From: CAZYTM01 sp964649725
GTDB lineage: Bacteria; Desulfobacterota; Desulfuromonadia; Geobacterales; Geobacteraceae
Assembly (NCBI GenBank): GCA_964649725.1
Contig: CAZYTM010000002.1
Location: forward strand, 372,001-436,000
Direction: 5' to 3'
DNA: 64,000 nt
Below, in pieces: positions 51,571-60,115 of the stretch (its first letter is position 1; every line of letters begins with the position of its first letter). The notes beneath the pieces were generated by a model, which saw only the letters and a program-made list of their open reading frames with translations, was not told the DNA's origin and did not search any database. The translations under genes and the position numbers were made by a program.

Positions 51571-52023
51571 ATGGGCTTTGTGACTTTGGAGGAAGTGATC
51601 AATTTCGCTGTGCAGCGGGAGGAGACCGCCTATCAGCTGTACAAGAACGCCGCTGCCAAGACCACCAGCATTGCGGCGCGGAAGATGTTCGAGGAGATGG
51701 CGGCCGAGGAGGCTGGCCATAAAGAGGTATTCAGCCGGATCGACCTGGCCAGGGCAGAGCAGTTCAAGGCAAGCAGGGCGCCGGACATGGGGCTCAGCCA
51801 GTATCTGGTCGATATGCCGCTCCGGCCGGAGATGACCTACCAGGAGATCCTCATCTTTGCCATGAAGACCGAGGAGAGCGCCTATCAGCTCTACAAGGGG
51901 GCTGCCGAGATGACCGACGACCCGCAGCTGAAAAAGACCCTGCAGGTCTTTGCCGACGTCGAACTGGGGCACAAGAAGCGGATCGAAGCGATCTACGAAG
52001 AGCGGGTGCTGACGGAAAACTAG
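51571..52023 (+). CDS. Rubrerythrin-like diiron (ferritin-like) protein
   Basis: 150 residues in a four-helix ferritin-like fold. Paired diiron segments are visible: QREETAYQLYKNAA with EMAAEEAGHKEVF, and KTEESAYQLYKGAA with VFADVELGHKKRI. There is no fused rubredoxin domain; the preceding 36-residue gene probably supplies it. It acts in peroxide detoxification or iron handling. AGGAGGAG upstream. Confidence 0.9.
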   Translation: MGFVTLEEVINFAVQREETAYQLYKNAAAKTTSIAARKMFEEMAAEEAGHKEVFSRIDLARAEQFKASRAPDMGLSQYLVDMPLRPEMTYQEILIFAMKTEESAYQLYKGAAEMTDDPQLKKTLQVFADVELGHKKRIEAIYEERVLTEN

Positions 52024-52024
52024 C

Positions 52025-52426
52025 TCAGGGGAAGAGCGGCAAAGGGGTGGTGAGCCGCCAGCCACCACCCTTGTTGTCCCCTACATAACGCCACTTCTGC
52101 AGATCTTCCACGGTCCGCACCGTTGCCGAAGGCAAGCGGAAATATTCGATGCTGACCCGCACATCCGCCTCCCCCTTCTTCTCATTGCAATCGACACTGA
52201 CGATCCGGTAATCGACGATATTCACCTCTTTGGCGGCCACTATCCGTTTGCTGTAGAGCTCTCTGGCCTCTGTGTCGACATAGGTCAGCACGGCCCGCTC
52301 CATCTCCTGCCAGCGCACCATCCGCTGATAGTCCCTGGTCGCATCATCCAGTTTTTCCGCAGAGCCGAAGATGGTCTGGCAACCAGCCAGCACAATGACC
52401 AGCAGACAGAGGCAAATACTCTTCAT
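52025..52426 (-). CDS. Lipoprotein of unknown function
   Basis: 133 residues. The signal peptide ends in LAGC. The mature part is an alpha/beta domain of about 110 residues (DYQRMVRWQEMERAVLTYVDTEA, VDCNEKKGEADVRVSIEYF) with no recognised family. AAAGGAATCACC precedes the ATG. It lies 13 bp downstream of the methyltransferase-MTHFR gene stop on the other side of its start, so it follows that gene and could share its transcript. Confidence 0.75.
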   Translation of the reverse strand: MKSICLCLLVIVLAGCQTIFGSAEKLDDATRDYQRMVRWQEMERAVLTYVDTEARELYSKRIVAAKEVNIVDYRIVSVDCNEKKGEADVRVSIEYFRLPSATVRTVEDLQKWRYVGDNKGGGWRLTTPLPLFP

Positions 52427-52439
52427 GGTGATTCCTTTC

Positions 52440-54254
52440 TCACTCTTTAATGCTTCTCACCAGCTCAGCAGCCAGTTCATACCTGCCAAAGGGGGGGATG
52501 ATATAAAAGCCGCCGACCCGCTGCCGGGCGGTTGCGATAAACTCCCTGGCGATAGCCAGCCCCTCGGCAGTACCACTCTCCTTCTCCTTGCCGCGCATCC
52601 TGGCACGGATCTCAGCAGGGATGACGATACCGGGCACCTCGTTATGCAGATATTCGCAGTTCCGTTCACTCACCAGCGGCATGATGCCGATCAGCAGAGG
52701 GACCGGGAGATGGGCGGTCAACTGCAGCATCTCATCAAGCCTGCCCAGATCGAAGAGCGGCTGGGTCTGGATAAAGTCTGCCCCATTGGCGATCTTCTTC
52801 TCCAGCCGACCTACCTGGACATCCATCTTCGGCGAATTCGGGTTGAAGGCGCAGCCGATGGTAAAGCCGGTGCTGCCGCCGATCGGATGGCCAAGGGCGT
52901 TGACCCCGCTGTTCAAGTCGGCCAGCAGCTTGATCAGGCCAAAGGAGTTGAGGTCGAACACCGATGATGCGCCTGCCTGGTCGCCGAGCCGGGCCGGGTC
53001 GCCGGTCACCGCCAGCACCGAGCGGATACCGAGCAGGCTCGCCCCCATCAGCTCCGACTGCAGTCCGAGCAGGTTCCGGTCGCGGCAGGTGATATGGACG
53101 ATCGTCTCGATCCCGGCCTGCTGCTGGATTTTGCTCGCCAGGGCGATATTGCCGAGCCGCACCCGGGCAAGGGGGTTCTCCGCCAGGTTGATGGCATCGG
53201 CACCCGCCTCCCTGAGCAACCTGCTGCCTTCCAGCACCTTGGAGTAATCGAGCCCGCGGGGGGGATCAAGTTCAACGGTTATGATCGGCCGCTCCCCCCA
53301 GCCGGCAAGGAACCCGGAGCGGGGGAGGATTGCCGCGGCTGGCTCGGCTGGTGGCGTGGCAGCAGTGACAACAGTCCTGGCCGGGGCCCGCGACCCAGCC
53401 AGCCGCTGCGCCAATTGCTGGATATGTTCCGGCGTGGTACCGCAGCAGCCGCCGATCAGACTCGCCCCGGCCGCCACCATCTGCAGCGCCATGGCGGCAA
53501 AATAGTCGGGGGTGGTGCGATAGATGTAGCGGCCATCCAGATATTCCGGGAAACCGCTGTTGGCGAAGGCTGCCAGTGGCTGGACGATAGTTGCCGAGAT
53601 GCGGCGCAGTGTCTGCAGTATTTCCAGCGGTCCGGCACCGCAGTTGGCACCCACCAGGTCGGCCCCTCCCCCTGCCAGTTCAGTGGCGATACGCTCTGCC
53701 GGCAGACCGCCGCCGGTCCTGCCACCCTCCAGAAAAGCCATGCTGGCCACCACCGGCAGACCGGTCGCCTTCGCCTCGGCAAGGGCAAGAAGAAGCTGCT
53801 GCAGATCGGTAAAGGTCTCCAGCATGAAGAGATCGACCCCCCCTTCGGCCAGGGCCGAGATCTGCTCGCGGAATATCCCGCTGATCTCGTCAGCGGTCAG
53901 CTCCCGCTCCTCACCCCTCCCCCTTACCAGCGGGCCGACCGAACCGGCGACAAAGATATCCTTGCCGAGCGCAGCCTGACGCGCCAGCCTGGCACCGACC
54001 AGGTTGATGTCGCGCACCTTCCGTTCCAGACCGATCGGCTGCAGCCGGGTCAGATTGGCGCCAAAGGTATTGGTCTCGATCACCTGGGCGCCGGCGGCCG
54101 CGTAATCGCCATGGAGCTCCAGCACCAGTTCGGGACGGACCAGGTTGAGGTGCTCGAAATTCGCCTCCAGCCCTACCCCGCGGCTGTAGAGCATGGTGCC
54201 GATGGCACCGTCCCCCACCAGCACACTGTCATGAACCCTGTCGAGAAAATTCAC
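52440..54254 (-). CDS. Bifunctional homocysteine S-methyltransferase / methylene-THF reductase
   Basis: 604 residues. The N-terminal half (about 1-290) is a homocysteine methyltransferase barrel with its zinc cysteines (GANCGAGPL and GGCCGTTPEHI). The C-terminal half (about 315-600) is a MetF-like barrel (ITVELDPPRGLDY, INLAENPLARVRLGNIAL, FIQTQPLFDLG). The fusion is like Bacillus YitJ. It lets one protein generate and use methyl-THF. A separate MetV/MetF reductase exists at 25.6-27.1 kb. Confidence 0.92.
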   Translation of the reverse strand: MNFLDRVHDSVLVGDGAIGTMLYSRGVGLEANFEHLNLVRPELVLELHGDYAAAGAQVIETNTFGANLTRLQPIGLERKVRDINLVGARLARQAALGKDIFVAGSVGPLVRGRGEERELTADEISGIFREQISALAEGGVDLFMLETFTDLQQLLLALAEAKATGLPVVASMAFLEGGRTGGGLPAERIATELAGGGADLVGANCGAGPLEILQTLRRISATIVQPLAAFANSGFPEYLDGRYIYRTTPDYFAAMALQMVAAGASLIGGCCGTTPEHIQQLAQRLAGSRAPARTVVTAATPPAEPAAAILPRSGFLAGWGERPIITVELDPPRGLDYSKVLEGSRLLREAGADAINLAENPLARVRLGNIALASKIQQQAGIETIVHITCRDRNLLGLQSELMGASLLGIRSVLAVTGDPARLGDQAGASSVFDLNSFGLIKLLADLNSGVNALGHPIGGSTGFTIGCAFNPNSPKMDVQVGRLEKKIANGADFIQTQPLFDLGRLDEMLQLTAHLPVPLLIGIMPLVSERNCEYLHNEVPGIVIPAEIRARMRGKEKESGTAEGLAIAREFIATARQRVGGFYIIPPFGRYELAAELVRSIKE

Positions 54255-54345
54255 CGGACCACCCCTTCCGGTTTTGCTGGCTTTTTATTGGCAGTATGTA
54301 GTATAACCATGCGCGACATTTTATCATCCTTCAGCAGGAGCTTTC

Positions 54346-54960
54346 ATGAAAACTTTAATCGACTGGCTGCTCGCCACCATCGGCGCCATGGGCTATCCCG
54401 GCATCTTTCTGCTCATGGCCATGGAGAGCTCGGTCATCCCGGTCCCTAGCGAACTGGTGATGCCGCCGGCCGGCTATCTGGCCCAGCAGGGGAAGATGAA
54501 CATGCTGGTCGCCATCCTCTGCGGCACCTTCGGCAGTCTGCTCGGCGCCTATGCCAACTATTACGCCGCCCACTACCTCGGCCGGCCGCTGCTGCTCAAG
54601 TACGGCAAATATGTCTGGATCACCGAAGAGAAGTTCGCCAAGGTGGAGTCCTTCTTCCTCAAACATGGCGAGATATCGACCTTCATCGGCCGGCTGCTGC
54701 CGGTGATCCGCCACCTGATCTCCCTGCCGGCCGGGCTGGCCGGCATGAACCATGTCAAGTTCTCGCTCTATACCCTGCTCGGCGCCGGCATCTGGTGTAC
54801 GGTGCTCGCCTGGATCGGCTATTTTATCGGCGAAAACCAGCAGCTCATTCTGCGCTATTCGCACCAGGCGGTGATCGGTGTGGTGATCTTCAGCGCCCTG
54901 CTGATCGTCTGGTACGTCAGGCGACATCGCCGCGCCAGCGCTTCCAGCGAGAACCGCTAA
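54346..54960 (+). CDS. DedA family membrane protein
   Basis: 204 residues with several membrane helices. Family motifs: ESSVIPVPSELVMPPAGYLA, FGSLLGAYANYYAAHYLGRPLLLKYG and FIGRLLPVIRHLISLPAGLAGM (the VTT-domain R...G motif). DedA proteins act as lipid-related transporters or scramblases. GCAGGAGC upstream; divergent from the methyltransferase-MTHFR gene. Confidence 0.93.
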   Translation: MKTLIDWLLATIGAMGYPGIFLLMAMESSVIPVPSELVMPPAGYLAQQGKMNMLVAILCGTFGSLLGAYANYYAAHYLGRPLLLKYGKYVWITEEKFAKVESFFLKHGEISTFIGRLLPVIRHLISLPAGLAGMNHVKFSLYTLLGAGIWCTVLAWIGYFIGENQQLILRYSHQAVIGVVIFSALLIVWYVRRHRRASASSENR

Positions 54961-55009
54961 CCCTCACTGGAAACTGCCAGCTTTCTGGCGATACGAGGTG
55001 AATCAGATC

Positions 55010-55789
55010 ATGACTGCATCGCTGCTTGACCACCCGCTCATCACCGGGCGCTACTTCTTCCCCCGGCCGGACAGGTTCAGCGACCCTTTCTGGGTCGACT
55101 GCGGCGATGCCCGCCTCGCCTGCGCCTATTTCCGCACCGCTGCAGAAGCCCTGACAGTGGTACATTTCCATGGCAACGGCGAAGTGGTGGCCGACTACCT
55201 GGGCGATTTCGTCGACCGGGTCACCGAGACAGGCTGCAACCTGCTGCTGGCCGAATATCGCGGCTACGGCATGTCGACCGGCCGGCCGGAGCTGGGGAAG
55301 ATGCTTGCCGATGTGGAACTGCTCGTCAAGGGAGCCGGCGTACCCGAGGATAAGCTGGTGCTGTTCGGCCGTTCGGTCGGCTCGCTCTTTGCGCTCCGCG
55401 CGGCCCGGCTCTTCCCCGGGGCAGCCGGGCTGATCATCGAAAGCGGCATCGCCGACCCGCTGGAGCGGCTGCTGTTGCGCGTCAGGCCAGCGGAACTGGG
55501 GGTGTCGGCAGAGGAGTTTGCCGCCGAGGTGAACCGGGAGATGAACCATGCCGAGATAATGGCCCGCTTCAAAGGGCCCTCGCTGATCATGCATACCCGA
55601 AACGACGGCCTGATCGATCTCTCCCATGGCGAGCGGCTCTATGACTGGGCCGGCGGCGCCAGGACGCTGCAGATATTCCCCCGCGGCGATCACAACAGCA
55701 TCATCCAGGTCAATGCCCAGGAATATTTCGACCTGGTGGAGATGTTCCTCCACGAAGTGGTCCCCGGCCACCACACGCTGCCGCTCTGA
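55010..55789 (+). CDS. Alpha/beta hydrolase (BEM46-like)
   Basis: 259 residues. The oxyanion segment TVVHFHGNGEVVADYLGD, the nucleophile elbow LFGRSVGSLFAL (GRSVGS), an Asp in MHTRNDGLIDLSHG and the His in FPRGDHNSI form the hydrolase set. Substrate unknown. The ATG at 55010 with AGGTGA upstream is preferred to a GTG at 54998. Confidence 0.85.
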   Translation: MTASLLDHPLITGRYFFPRPDRFSDPFWVDCGDARLACAYFRTAAEALTVVHFHGNGEVVADYLGDFVDRVTETGCNLLLAEYRGYGMSTGRPELGKMLADVELLVKGAGVPEDKLVLFGRSVGSLFALRAARLFPGAAGLIIESGIADPLERLLLRVRPAELGVSAEEFAAEVNREMNHAEIMARFKGPSLIMHTRNDGLIDLSHGERLYDWAGGARTLQIFPRGDHNSIIQVNAQEYFDLVEMFLHEVVPGHHTLPL

Positions 55790-55805
55790 CTCCTTACCGG
55801 CAGCG

Positions 55806-56093
55806 CTACTGGGACTTCTTGTGGCAGTCGCTGCAGTTCTTCACCGGCCCCGCCTTGGATGCGATATGGCAATCGAAGCAGAGCTTGTGCGCCGCGGCCT
55901 TGTCCAGCTCCATCCGGCGTGGCGCCCCCCCCGGATGACAATCCTTGCAGGCGAACATCTTCTTGTGCACGGTATGGTCGAAGTTCACATCGCCGTTGTA
56001 GGCGCGCATCGTCAGCGCCTCAGCAGTCACTGCGACGCCGAGCAGCAGCGCCGCAATCGCGATCCTCTGCACTGTCACTAACCTCTTCCCCAT
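55806..56093 (-). CDS. Triheme periplasmic cytochrome c7, PpcA-like
   Basis: 95 residues. A signal peptide (VQRIAIAALLLGVAVTAEA) is followed by a mature protein of about 70 residues with three CxxCH sites (CKDCH, CFDCH, CSDCH) and axial histidines in NGDVNFDHTVHKK and AAAHK. The order and spacing match PpcA of Geobacter, including the NGDV and final DCHKK. It carries electrons across the periplasm in metal-reducing bacteria. GAGAGGG before the ATG at 56093. Confidence 0.93.
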   Translation of the reverse strand: MGKRLVTVQRIAIAALLLGVAVTAEALTMRAYNGDVNFDHTVHKKMFACKDCHPGGAPRRMELDKAAAHKLCFDCHIASKAGPVKNCSDCHKKSQ

Positions 56094-56113
56094 CGTTTTC
56101 CCTCTCCCGGTCG

Positions 56114-57106
56114 TCATCCCTTGCTGATCCGCAGCACGATCTTGCCGAAGTGCTTGTCCTCTTCCATCATCCGGTGCGCCTCCACCACCTGGTCGAGGTC
56201 GAAGACCTTCTCGATGATCGGCACGATGGTCCGGTCGGCGAATTTGGGCAGCGCCCTACGGGTGAACTCGGCGACGATCTCCCCCTTCTCGCTCACCGGC
56301 CTGGAGCGGAGCACCGAACCGATGATGCTCTGCCGCTTCACCATCATCAGCGCCAGGTTCAACTCCGCCTTGATGCCGCTGGTGACACCGATTAGCACCA
56401 GCTTACCCTTGTACCCCAAAGAGTTCATGTTCGGCGCCAGGTACTTGGCCCCCACATGGTCGAGGATCAGATCGACCCCCTTCTTGTTGGTGAACTCCTT
56501 GACCAGCTCGCTGAAGTCTGGGTTGGCGCGGAAATCGTTCACCAGGTCGGCCCCCAGCCCCTTGACCCGGTCGATCTTCTCCGGTGCGGCAGTGACGATC
56601 AGTTTGGCCGCCGGAGTGAGCGCCTTGCAGAGCTGGATGCCGGCAGTGTTGACCCCGCCGCCGCCGCCATGGAGGATAGCGGTCTGGCCATCCTTGAACT
56701 CCCCCAGCATGAATATATTGAGGAAGGCGGTGATGTAAGATTCGCAGACACAGGCCGCCTCTTCGAAGCTCATCGACTCGGGGATGCGCATCAGATGACT
56801 GGCATAGGCGACCGCATATTCGGCATAGGCGCCGCCACCCACCAGCGAGATGACCCGCTCACCCTTCTGCCAGCCGGTCACACCGGGGCCAAGCTCTTCG
56901 ATAACCCCGGCCACTTCCAGACCGAGGATCTCCGAATCGCCCGGCGGCGGCGGATATTTCCCCTCCCGCTGCACCAGGTCAGGACGGTTGACCGTAGTCG
57001 CCATAACCTTCACCAGCACCTGGTTCTCGGCCGGTTTCGGCCGCTCCACCTCGCCGACCTTCAGCACCTCGATTCCGCCAAAGCCATCCAACAGCACTGC
57101 TTTCAT
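56114..57106 (-). CDS. NAD(P)H:quinone oxidoreductase-like zinc-independent MDR protein
   Basis: 330 residues of the medium-chain dehydrogenase/reductase superfamily, quinone oxidoreductase group: MKAVLLDGFGGIEVLKVGEVERP, VNRPDLVQREGKYPPPPGDSEILGLEVAG, and the Rossmann motif LHGGGGGVNTAG. AAGGAGG before the ATG. The first 21 codons plus about 110 bp of upstream DNA are duplicated at 58784-58959, flanking an inserted toxin-antitoxin block. Confidence 0.92.
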   Translation of the reverse strand: MKAVLLDGFGGIEVLKVGEVERPKPAENQVLVKVMATTVNRPDLVQREGKYPPPPGDSEILGLEVAGVIEELGPGVTGWQKGERVISLVGGGAYAEYAVAYASHLMRIPESMSFEEAACVCESYITAFLNIFMLGEFKDGQTAILHGGGGGVNTAGIQLCKALTPAAKLIVTAAPEKIDRVKGLGADLVNDFRANPDFSELVKEFTNKKGVDLILDHVGAKYLAPNMNSLGYKGKLVLIGVTSGIKAELNLALMMVKRQSIIGSVLRSRPVSEKGEIVAEFTRRALPKFADRTIVPIIEKVFDLDQVVEAHRMMEEDKHFGKIVLRISKG

Positions 57107-57218
57107 AGTCGATCCTCCTTATGTAAGTAAATAGCGCAACGTCGATAAAGGCCGTCCGCAACCGGGCGGAAACGCTCCTACTCTACCGGATTGTCGCGGG
57201 TCAGGCAAGGATTTTCAG
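57043..57218. repeat. Long direct repeat, left copy
   Basis: 176 bp covering the first 21 codons of the quinone oxidoreductase gene, its ribosome binding site and about 110 bp upstream. It matches 58784-58959 with two mismatches (57048, 57062); from 57063 on the 156 bp are identical. The two copies are 1741 bp apart and enclose two MNT-HEPN pairs. Confidence 0.95.
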
Positions 57219-57340
57219 AGGGAAGAATTAAGCGGCATCGATCTATCGACCATCTGTCGCCAGTTCAAGCTTGCAGCCGCTCTGCTTCATCAAGAGGTGC
57301 AGCTGAATGGGGTATTTAAACTGAGGCTCCTGCTTCACCC

Positions 57341-57370
57341 TTGACCACCTATAAACTTGGGTGATATACT
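57341..57370 (+). promoter_or_regulatory. Promoter of the first MNT-HEPN pair
   Basis: TTGACC, 18 bases, TATACT. The predicted start site is about four bases before the ATG at 57381, so the mRNA would be nearly leaderless. Confidence 0.55.
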
Positions 57371-57380
57371 TTCGACCACT

Positions 57381-57701
57381 ATGGACAAGATCATTGAAGA
57401 TAAATTGAATACGCTTGTCACTAAAATCATCCAGGCATTCCAGCCGGAGAAGATCATCCTTTTTGGCTCTTACGCATGGGGTGAACCTACAGACGACAGC
57501 GACGTTGATCTGTTTGTGGTGAAAGAGACCAATGAACTGAAAAGAGAGCGGCAGTTGAGATTGCGGCGGCTATTTCTGGATTTCGACATCGCCGCGGACG
57601 GGCTTATTTATACCCCTGGTGAAATTGAGCAGAGGCTGGCAAAGGGGGACTTTTTCATCAGGAATGTCCTCGATAAAGGTAAACTGCTTTATGAAGCATG
57701 A
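57381..57701 (+). CDS. MNT-domain nucleotidyltransferase antitoxin, first pair
   Basis: 106 residues of the minimal nucleotidyltransferase family: GSYAWGEPTDDSDVDLFVV carries the GSx10DxD-type active site. In type VII-like HEPN/MNT modules the MNT protein modifies and silences the HEPN toxin. The HEPN gene overlaps its end by 11 bp. There is no Shine-Dalgarno sequence upstream, consistent with near-leaderless transcription. Confidence 0.88.
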   Translation: MDKIIEDKLNTLVTKIIQAFQPEKIILFGSYAWGEPTDDSDVDLFVVKETNELKRERQLRLRRLFLDFDIAADGLIYTPGEIEQRLAKGDFFIRNVLDKGKLLYEA

Positions 57702-58077
57702 TGAACTTTACCTGGAATGGTTCAGGAAAGCAGATGACGACGAGCTTTCCCTTACGGTGATTCTCAGAGAGGGGGGCGCCCCGAGTACCGCCTGCTTTCT
57801 TGCACAGCAGGTTGCGGAAAAATATCTCAAGTGATTTCTGGTTTCCAGAAGTAAGGAATTCCCAAAAGTCCACCAGTTGGAAAAGATACTGCTGCTCTGC
57901 AAGCAAGTACAGCCCGCATTCAGCGAGTTAAACGAAGAGGCTGTGCTTCTGAGCGAGTTCTATATCGAGAGCCGTTATCCCGGAGACTGGCCCGAATTCT
58001 CGTGGGATGACGCGAAAGAAGCGCACCAGGCTGCAACAAGAATCAAGGAATTTGTTCTGGACAAAATCGGGGAATAA
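57691..58077 (+). pseudogene. HEPN-domain protein interrupted by an in-frame TGA
   Basis: The frame begins MKHDELYLEWFRKADDDEL and reads AEKYLK, then TGA at 57832-57834 (codon 48), then continues in the same frame as FLVSRSKEFPKVHQLEKIL to a TAA at 58077. The joined 127-residue product is a COG2250-type HEPN protein (ending ESRYPGDWPEFSWDDAKEAHQAA). The stop falls where the family usually has Gly or Ala, so a single base change (for example GGA to TGA) explains it. AAAGGT precedes the start. Confidence 0.85.
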
Positions 58078-58090
58078 CCAGGTGAACGTA

Positions 58091-58402
58091 ATGGATAAAA
58101 ACATACTCAATGCCATCTCAGCTCTCAGGCAGAAATATGAACCAAAAGGATTCATTATCCTCGGTGTATTTGGTTCCGTTGCCCGTGGCGATGCGCGGGA
58201 GGACAGTGATATAGATATCCTCTACCGGTGTGAATCGGTTTCGTCTAAAGAATATTCCGGGCTCCGTTTTTTTGCCCTCTATGAGCTGGTAAAGAAAGAT
58301 CTGGAAAATGTGCTTGGTCGCAAAGTCGATCTTGCCGACATAAACGGACTCAACGAGATCGGCAGGAAGTATATTTTGCCGGAGATCCAATATGTCCAAT
58401 AG
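58091..58402 (+). CDS. MNT-domain nucleotidyltransferase antitoxin MntA-like, second pair
   Basis: 103 residues. GVFGSVARGDAREDSDIDILY holds the GSx10DxD nucleotidyltransferase site. It is the antitoxin of the intact HepT-like gene that overlaps its end by 11 bp. AGGTGA upstream. It is distinct from the first MNT gene in sequence, so the tandem pairs are not a simple recent duplication. Confidence 0.9.
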   Translation: MDKNILNAISALRQKYEPKGFIILGVFGSVARGDAREDSDIDILYRCESVSSKEYSGLRFFALYELVKKDLENVLGRKVDLADINGLNEIGRKYILPEIQYVQ

Positions 58403-58739
58403 GGCAGACCGGGCACGACTGGAATACCTGCTTAAGCTGATCGCCGATCTGGACGTCATCGTTGACAGACATAGCGGAGTAGCTGGGGCAATTGCAGATG
58501 TTGAAGGTTTTCATGCCGTGATGATGTGCTGTCTCCAACTTGGCGAGACTTTGAACAAGCTAGAAAGCAGTATTCTTCGAGAACAGCTCCCGGTGTCGCT
58601 GGCCTATGCCATGAGAAACATCATTGCCCATGATTACCTTGGAATAAATCCTGATGTCATAGTCGCAACCGTTGAGAATGATATCCCGAAAATGCGCAGC
58701 CAGATCGAATCAATTCTGGGGGGAATGCCTGAACTCTGA
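58392..58739 (+). CDS. HepT-like HEPN ribonuclease toxin (DUF86)
   Basis: 115 residues, intact. The RX4HXY catalytic motif is present (AMRNIIAHDYLG), as in HepT toxins, which cleave RNA and are AMPylated by MntA. It forms the second toxin-antitoxin pair with the preceding gene. Such modules stabilise mobile DNA or act in phage defence. Confidence 0.92.
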   Translation: MSNRADRARLEYLLKLIADLDVIVDRHSGVAGAIADVEGFHAVMMCCLQLGETLNKLESSILREQLPVSLAYAMRNIIAHDYLGINPDVIVATVENDIPKMRSQIESILGGMPEL

Positions 58740-58783
58740 GGATACATAGTTGTCAATGTTTAGCCGCGACACTGGTTGTGATT

Positions 58784-58847
58784 GCTCCGCCTCGCCGACC
58801 TTAAGCACCTCGATTCCGCCAAAGCCATCCAACAGCACTGCTTTCAT
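58784..58847 (-). pseudogene. Truncated 5' end of the quinone oxidoreductase gene
   Basis: The duplicated start codon (58847), its AAGGAGG ribosome binding site and the first 21 codons are present, but the frame then runs into unrelated DNA. It is a by-product of the 176-bp duplication. Confidence 0.9.
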
Positions 58848-58959
58848 AGTCGATCCTCCTTATGTAAGTAAATAGCGCAACGTCGATAAAGGCCGTCCGC
58901 AACCGGGCGGAAACGCTCCTACTCTACCGGATTGTCGCGGGTCAGGCAAGGATTTTCAG
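58784..58959. repeat. Long direct repeat, right copy
   Basis: Second copy of 57043-57218. After position 58959 the sequence differs completely from that following the left copy, and before 58784 it differs from the oxidoreductase coding region, so both junctions are sharp. Confidence 0.95.
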
Positions 58960-59239
58960 TTGCGCGGGAAGTTCCTGATATAACAGGATGGCTGCTGCTG
59001 AATCGATACGAGAAAAGTAGTTAATTTTAATCTTTCTCCGTGGTATAAATGCGCTGACAATGAAATCGGGCATGTCACAGTTAATTTTTTTACAATGCCA
59101 ACTGGCTGGCACAGCGGGGAAAGCATATAGTTGTAGATGCAAAGGATAAGTGACAAATTTGCCAAAAGCATCTACTGGTATATGCATCACTCTAACTGCT
59201 CAATTAATAATTACTCTATGAAAAATATGAAGGAACCAG
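58960..59239. other. AT-rich stretch between the right repeat and the cassette-like genes
   Basis: 280 bp with no credible gene. One inverted repeat is visible, GTAGATGC (near 59133) with GCATCTAC (near 59167). No attC-like site or integrase fragment is recognisable. Confidence 0.5.
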
Positions 59240-60115
59240 ATGCAAGAAACTCAAGAGTACGATGAGTTAGAAGAAATTTTTGACGTGAGCCACCGAGTTC
59301 GCGACCTTTTAGAAGATTTTGAATTCGTTGGAAATTTATCGGAAGGTGCATTGATTCCAAGTCGTCCGTCGGATGGTTCTTTGAAAAACAATGTAAAAGT
59401 AGCATTAGCAGCTACTACACTTCGGGTCAAAAGCCTTGATTACGTCAAAAGAAGGTATTGCTGGGATCAGTACTCTGAAGTTATTGAAAACGATCGTACA
59501 AAGTATGTGAAAGCATATAAAACAGCCAAAACTCGCATGAACACAGTAGTTCATCGGCTAGTCACTGATGACAGAGAACTCCCAACCAACGGTGTTTTCG
59601 GAGCATCCCTTGTTTTGGAAAGATTGAAAGCAAGTTTTTTTTCAGCACACCTTTTGTTCGGGCTAGGAAATGAATATGAAGGCTACGCCGTGTCTAGGAT
59701 TATTCTTGAACAAATAGCCTGGGCCTATTCGGCATTTACCATGACGGAAGTAAAAGATATTGAGAGAATCATCACAACAAAGAGCATTACAAAATTAAGA
59801 AAACTGATCCCAGAGGTAGGTCTACTTTACAATTTTCTTAGCCAAAAAACGCACATCGATTATGCAAGCCATGGTGAGTTTGTCAACATTGAAAACAATA
59901 AAAACTATGTCGTGTATGGGCACACAAACTTTTTTGATTATATGCGAGTCATACTCTATTTGGCAGATTTGTTCATAATTGTTTGGGAAATGTCTCAGAT
60001 TCAATATTTAACTGAAGTTGAATCTTTAGCGTTTGAGAATGGTGATGTTCAAGTTGCTAAGTCTAGACCTTTCAATAAAGTGATTACCGATTTGCTTCAC
60101 GATTTCAAGAATTGA
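59240..60115 (+). CDS. Unknown cytoplasmic protein in the acquired region
   Basis: 291 residues, AT-rich coding sequence unlike the neighbouring core genes. The protein is mostly alpha-helical, with RIILEQIAWAYSAF (about 154-167) followed by LLYNFLSQKTHIDYASHGEF (about 193-212). That Arg/Glu helix followed by a Ser-x-x-x-His helix resembles the layout of HEPN-like DUF5677-type proteins, but the match is only a pattern. GAAGGAACC upstream of the ATG. It is followed at once by an attC-like hairpin, as in an integron cassette. Confidence 0.7.
   Translation: MQETQEYDELEEIFDVSHRVRDLLEDFEFVGNLSEGALIPSRPSDGSLKNNVKVALAATTLRVKSLDYVKRRYCWDQYSEVIENDRTKYVKAYKTAKTRMNTVVHRLVTDDRELPTNGVFGASLVLERLKASFFSAHLLFGLGNEYEGYAVSRIILEQIAWAYSAFTMTEVKDIERIITTKSITKLRKLIPEVGLLYNFLSQKTHIDYASHGEFVNIENNKNYVVYGHTNFFDYMRVILYLADLFIIVWEMSQIQYLTEVESLAFENGDVQVAKSRPFNKVITDLLHDFKN

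Noticed and set aside
57832..57860. TGA in the HEPN gene as a selenocysteine codon, since TTCTGG-TTT-CCAGAA can pair just after it
   Set aside because: The hairpin starts two bases after the TGA and has a three-base loop, unlike a bacterial SECIS, and the family has no Cys at this position. A nonsense mutation is simpler.
57043..58959. Direct repeats as the target-site duplication of an insertion sequence
   Set aside because: 176 bp is far longer than any target duplication and there is no transposase or terminal inverted repeat between the copies.
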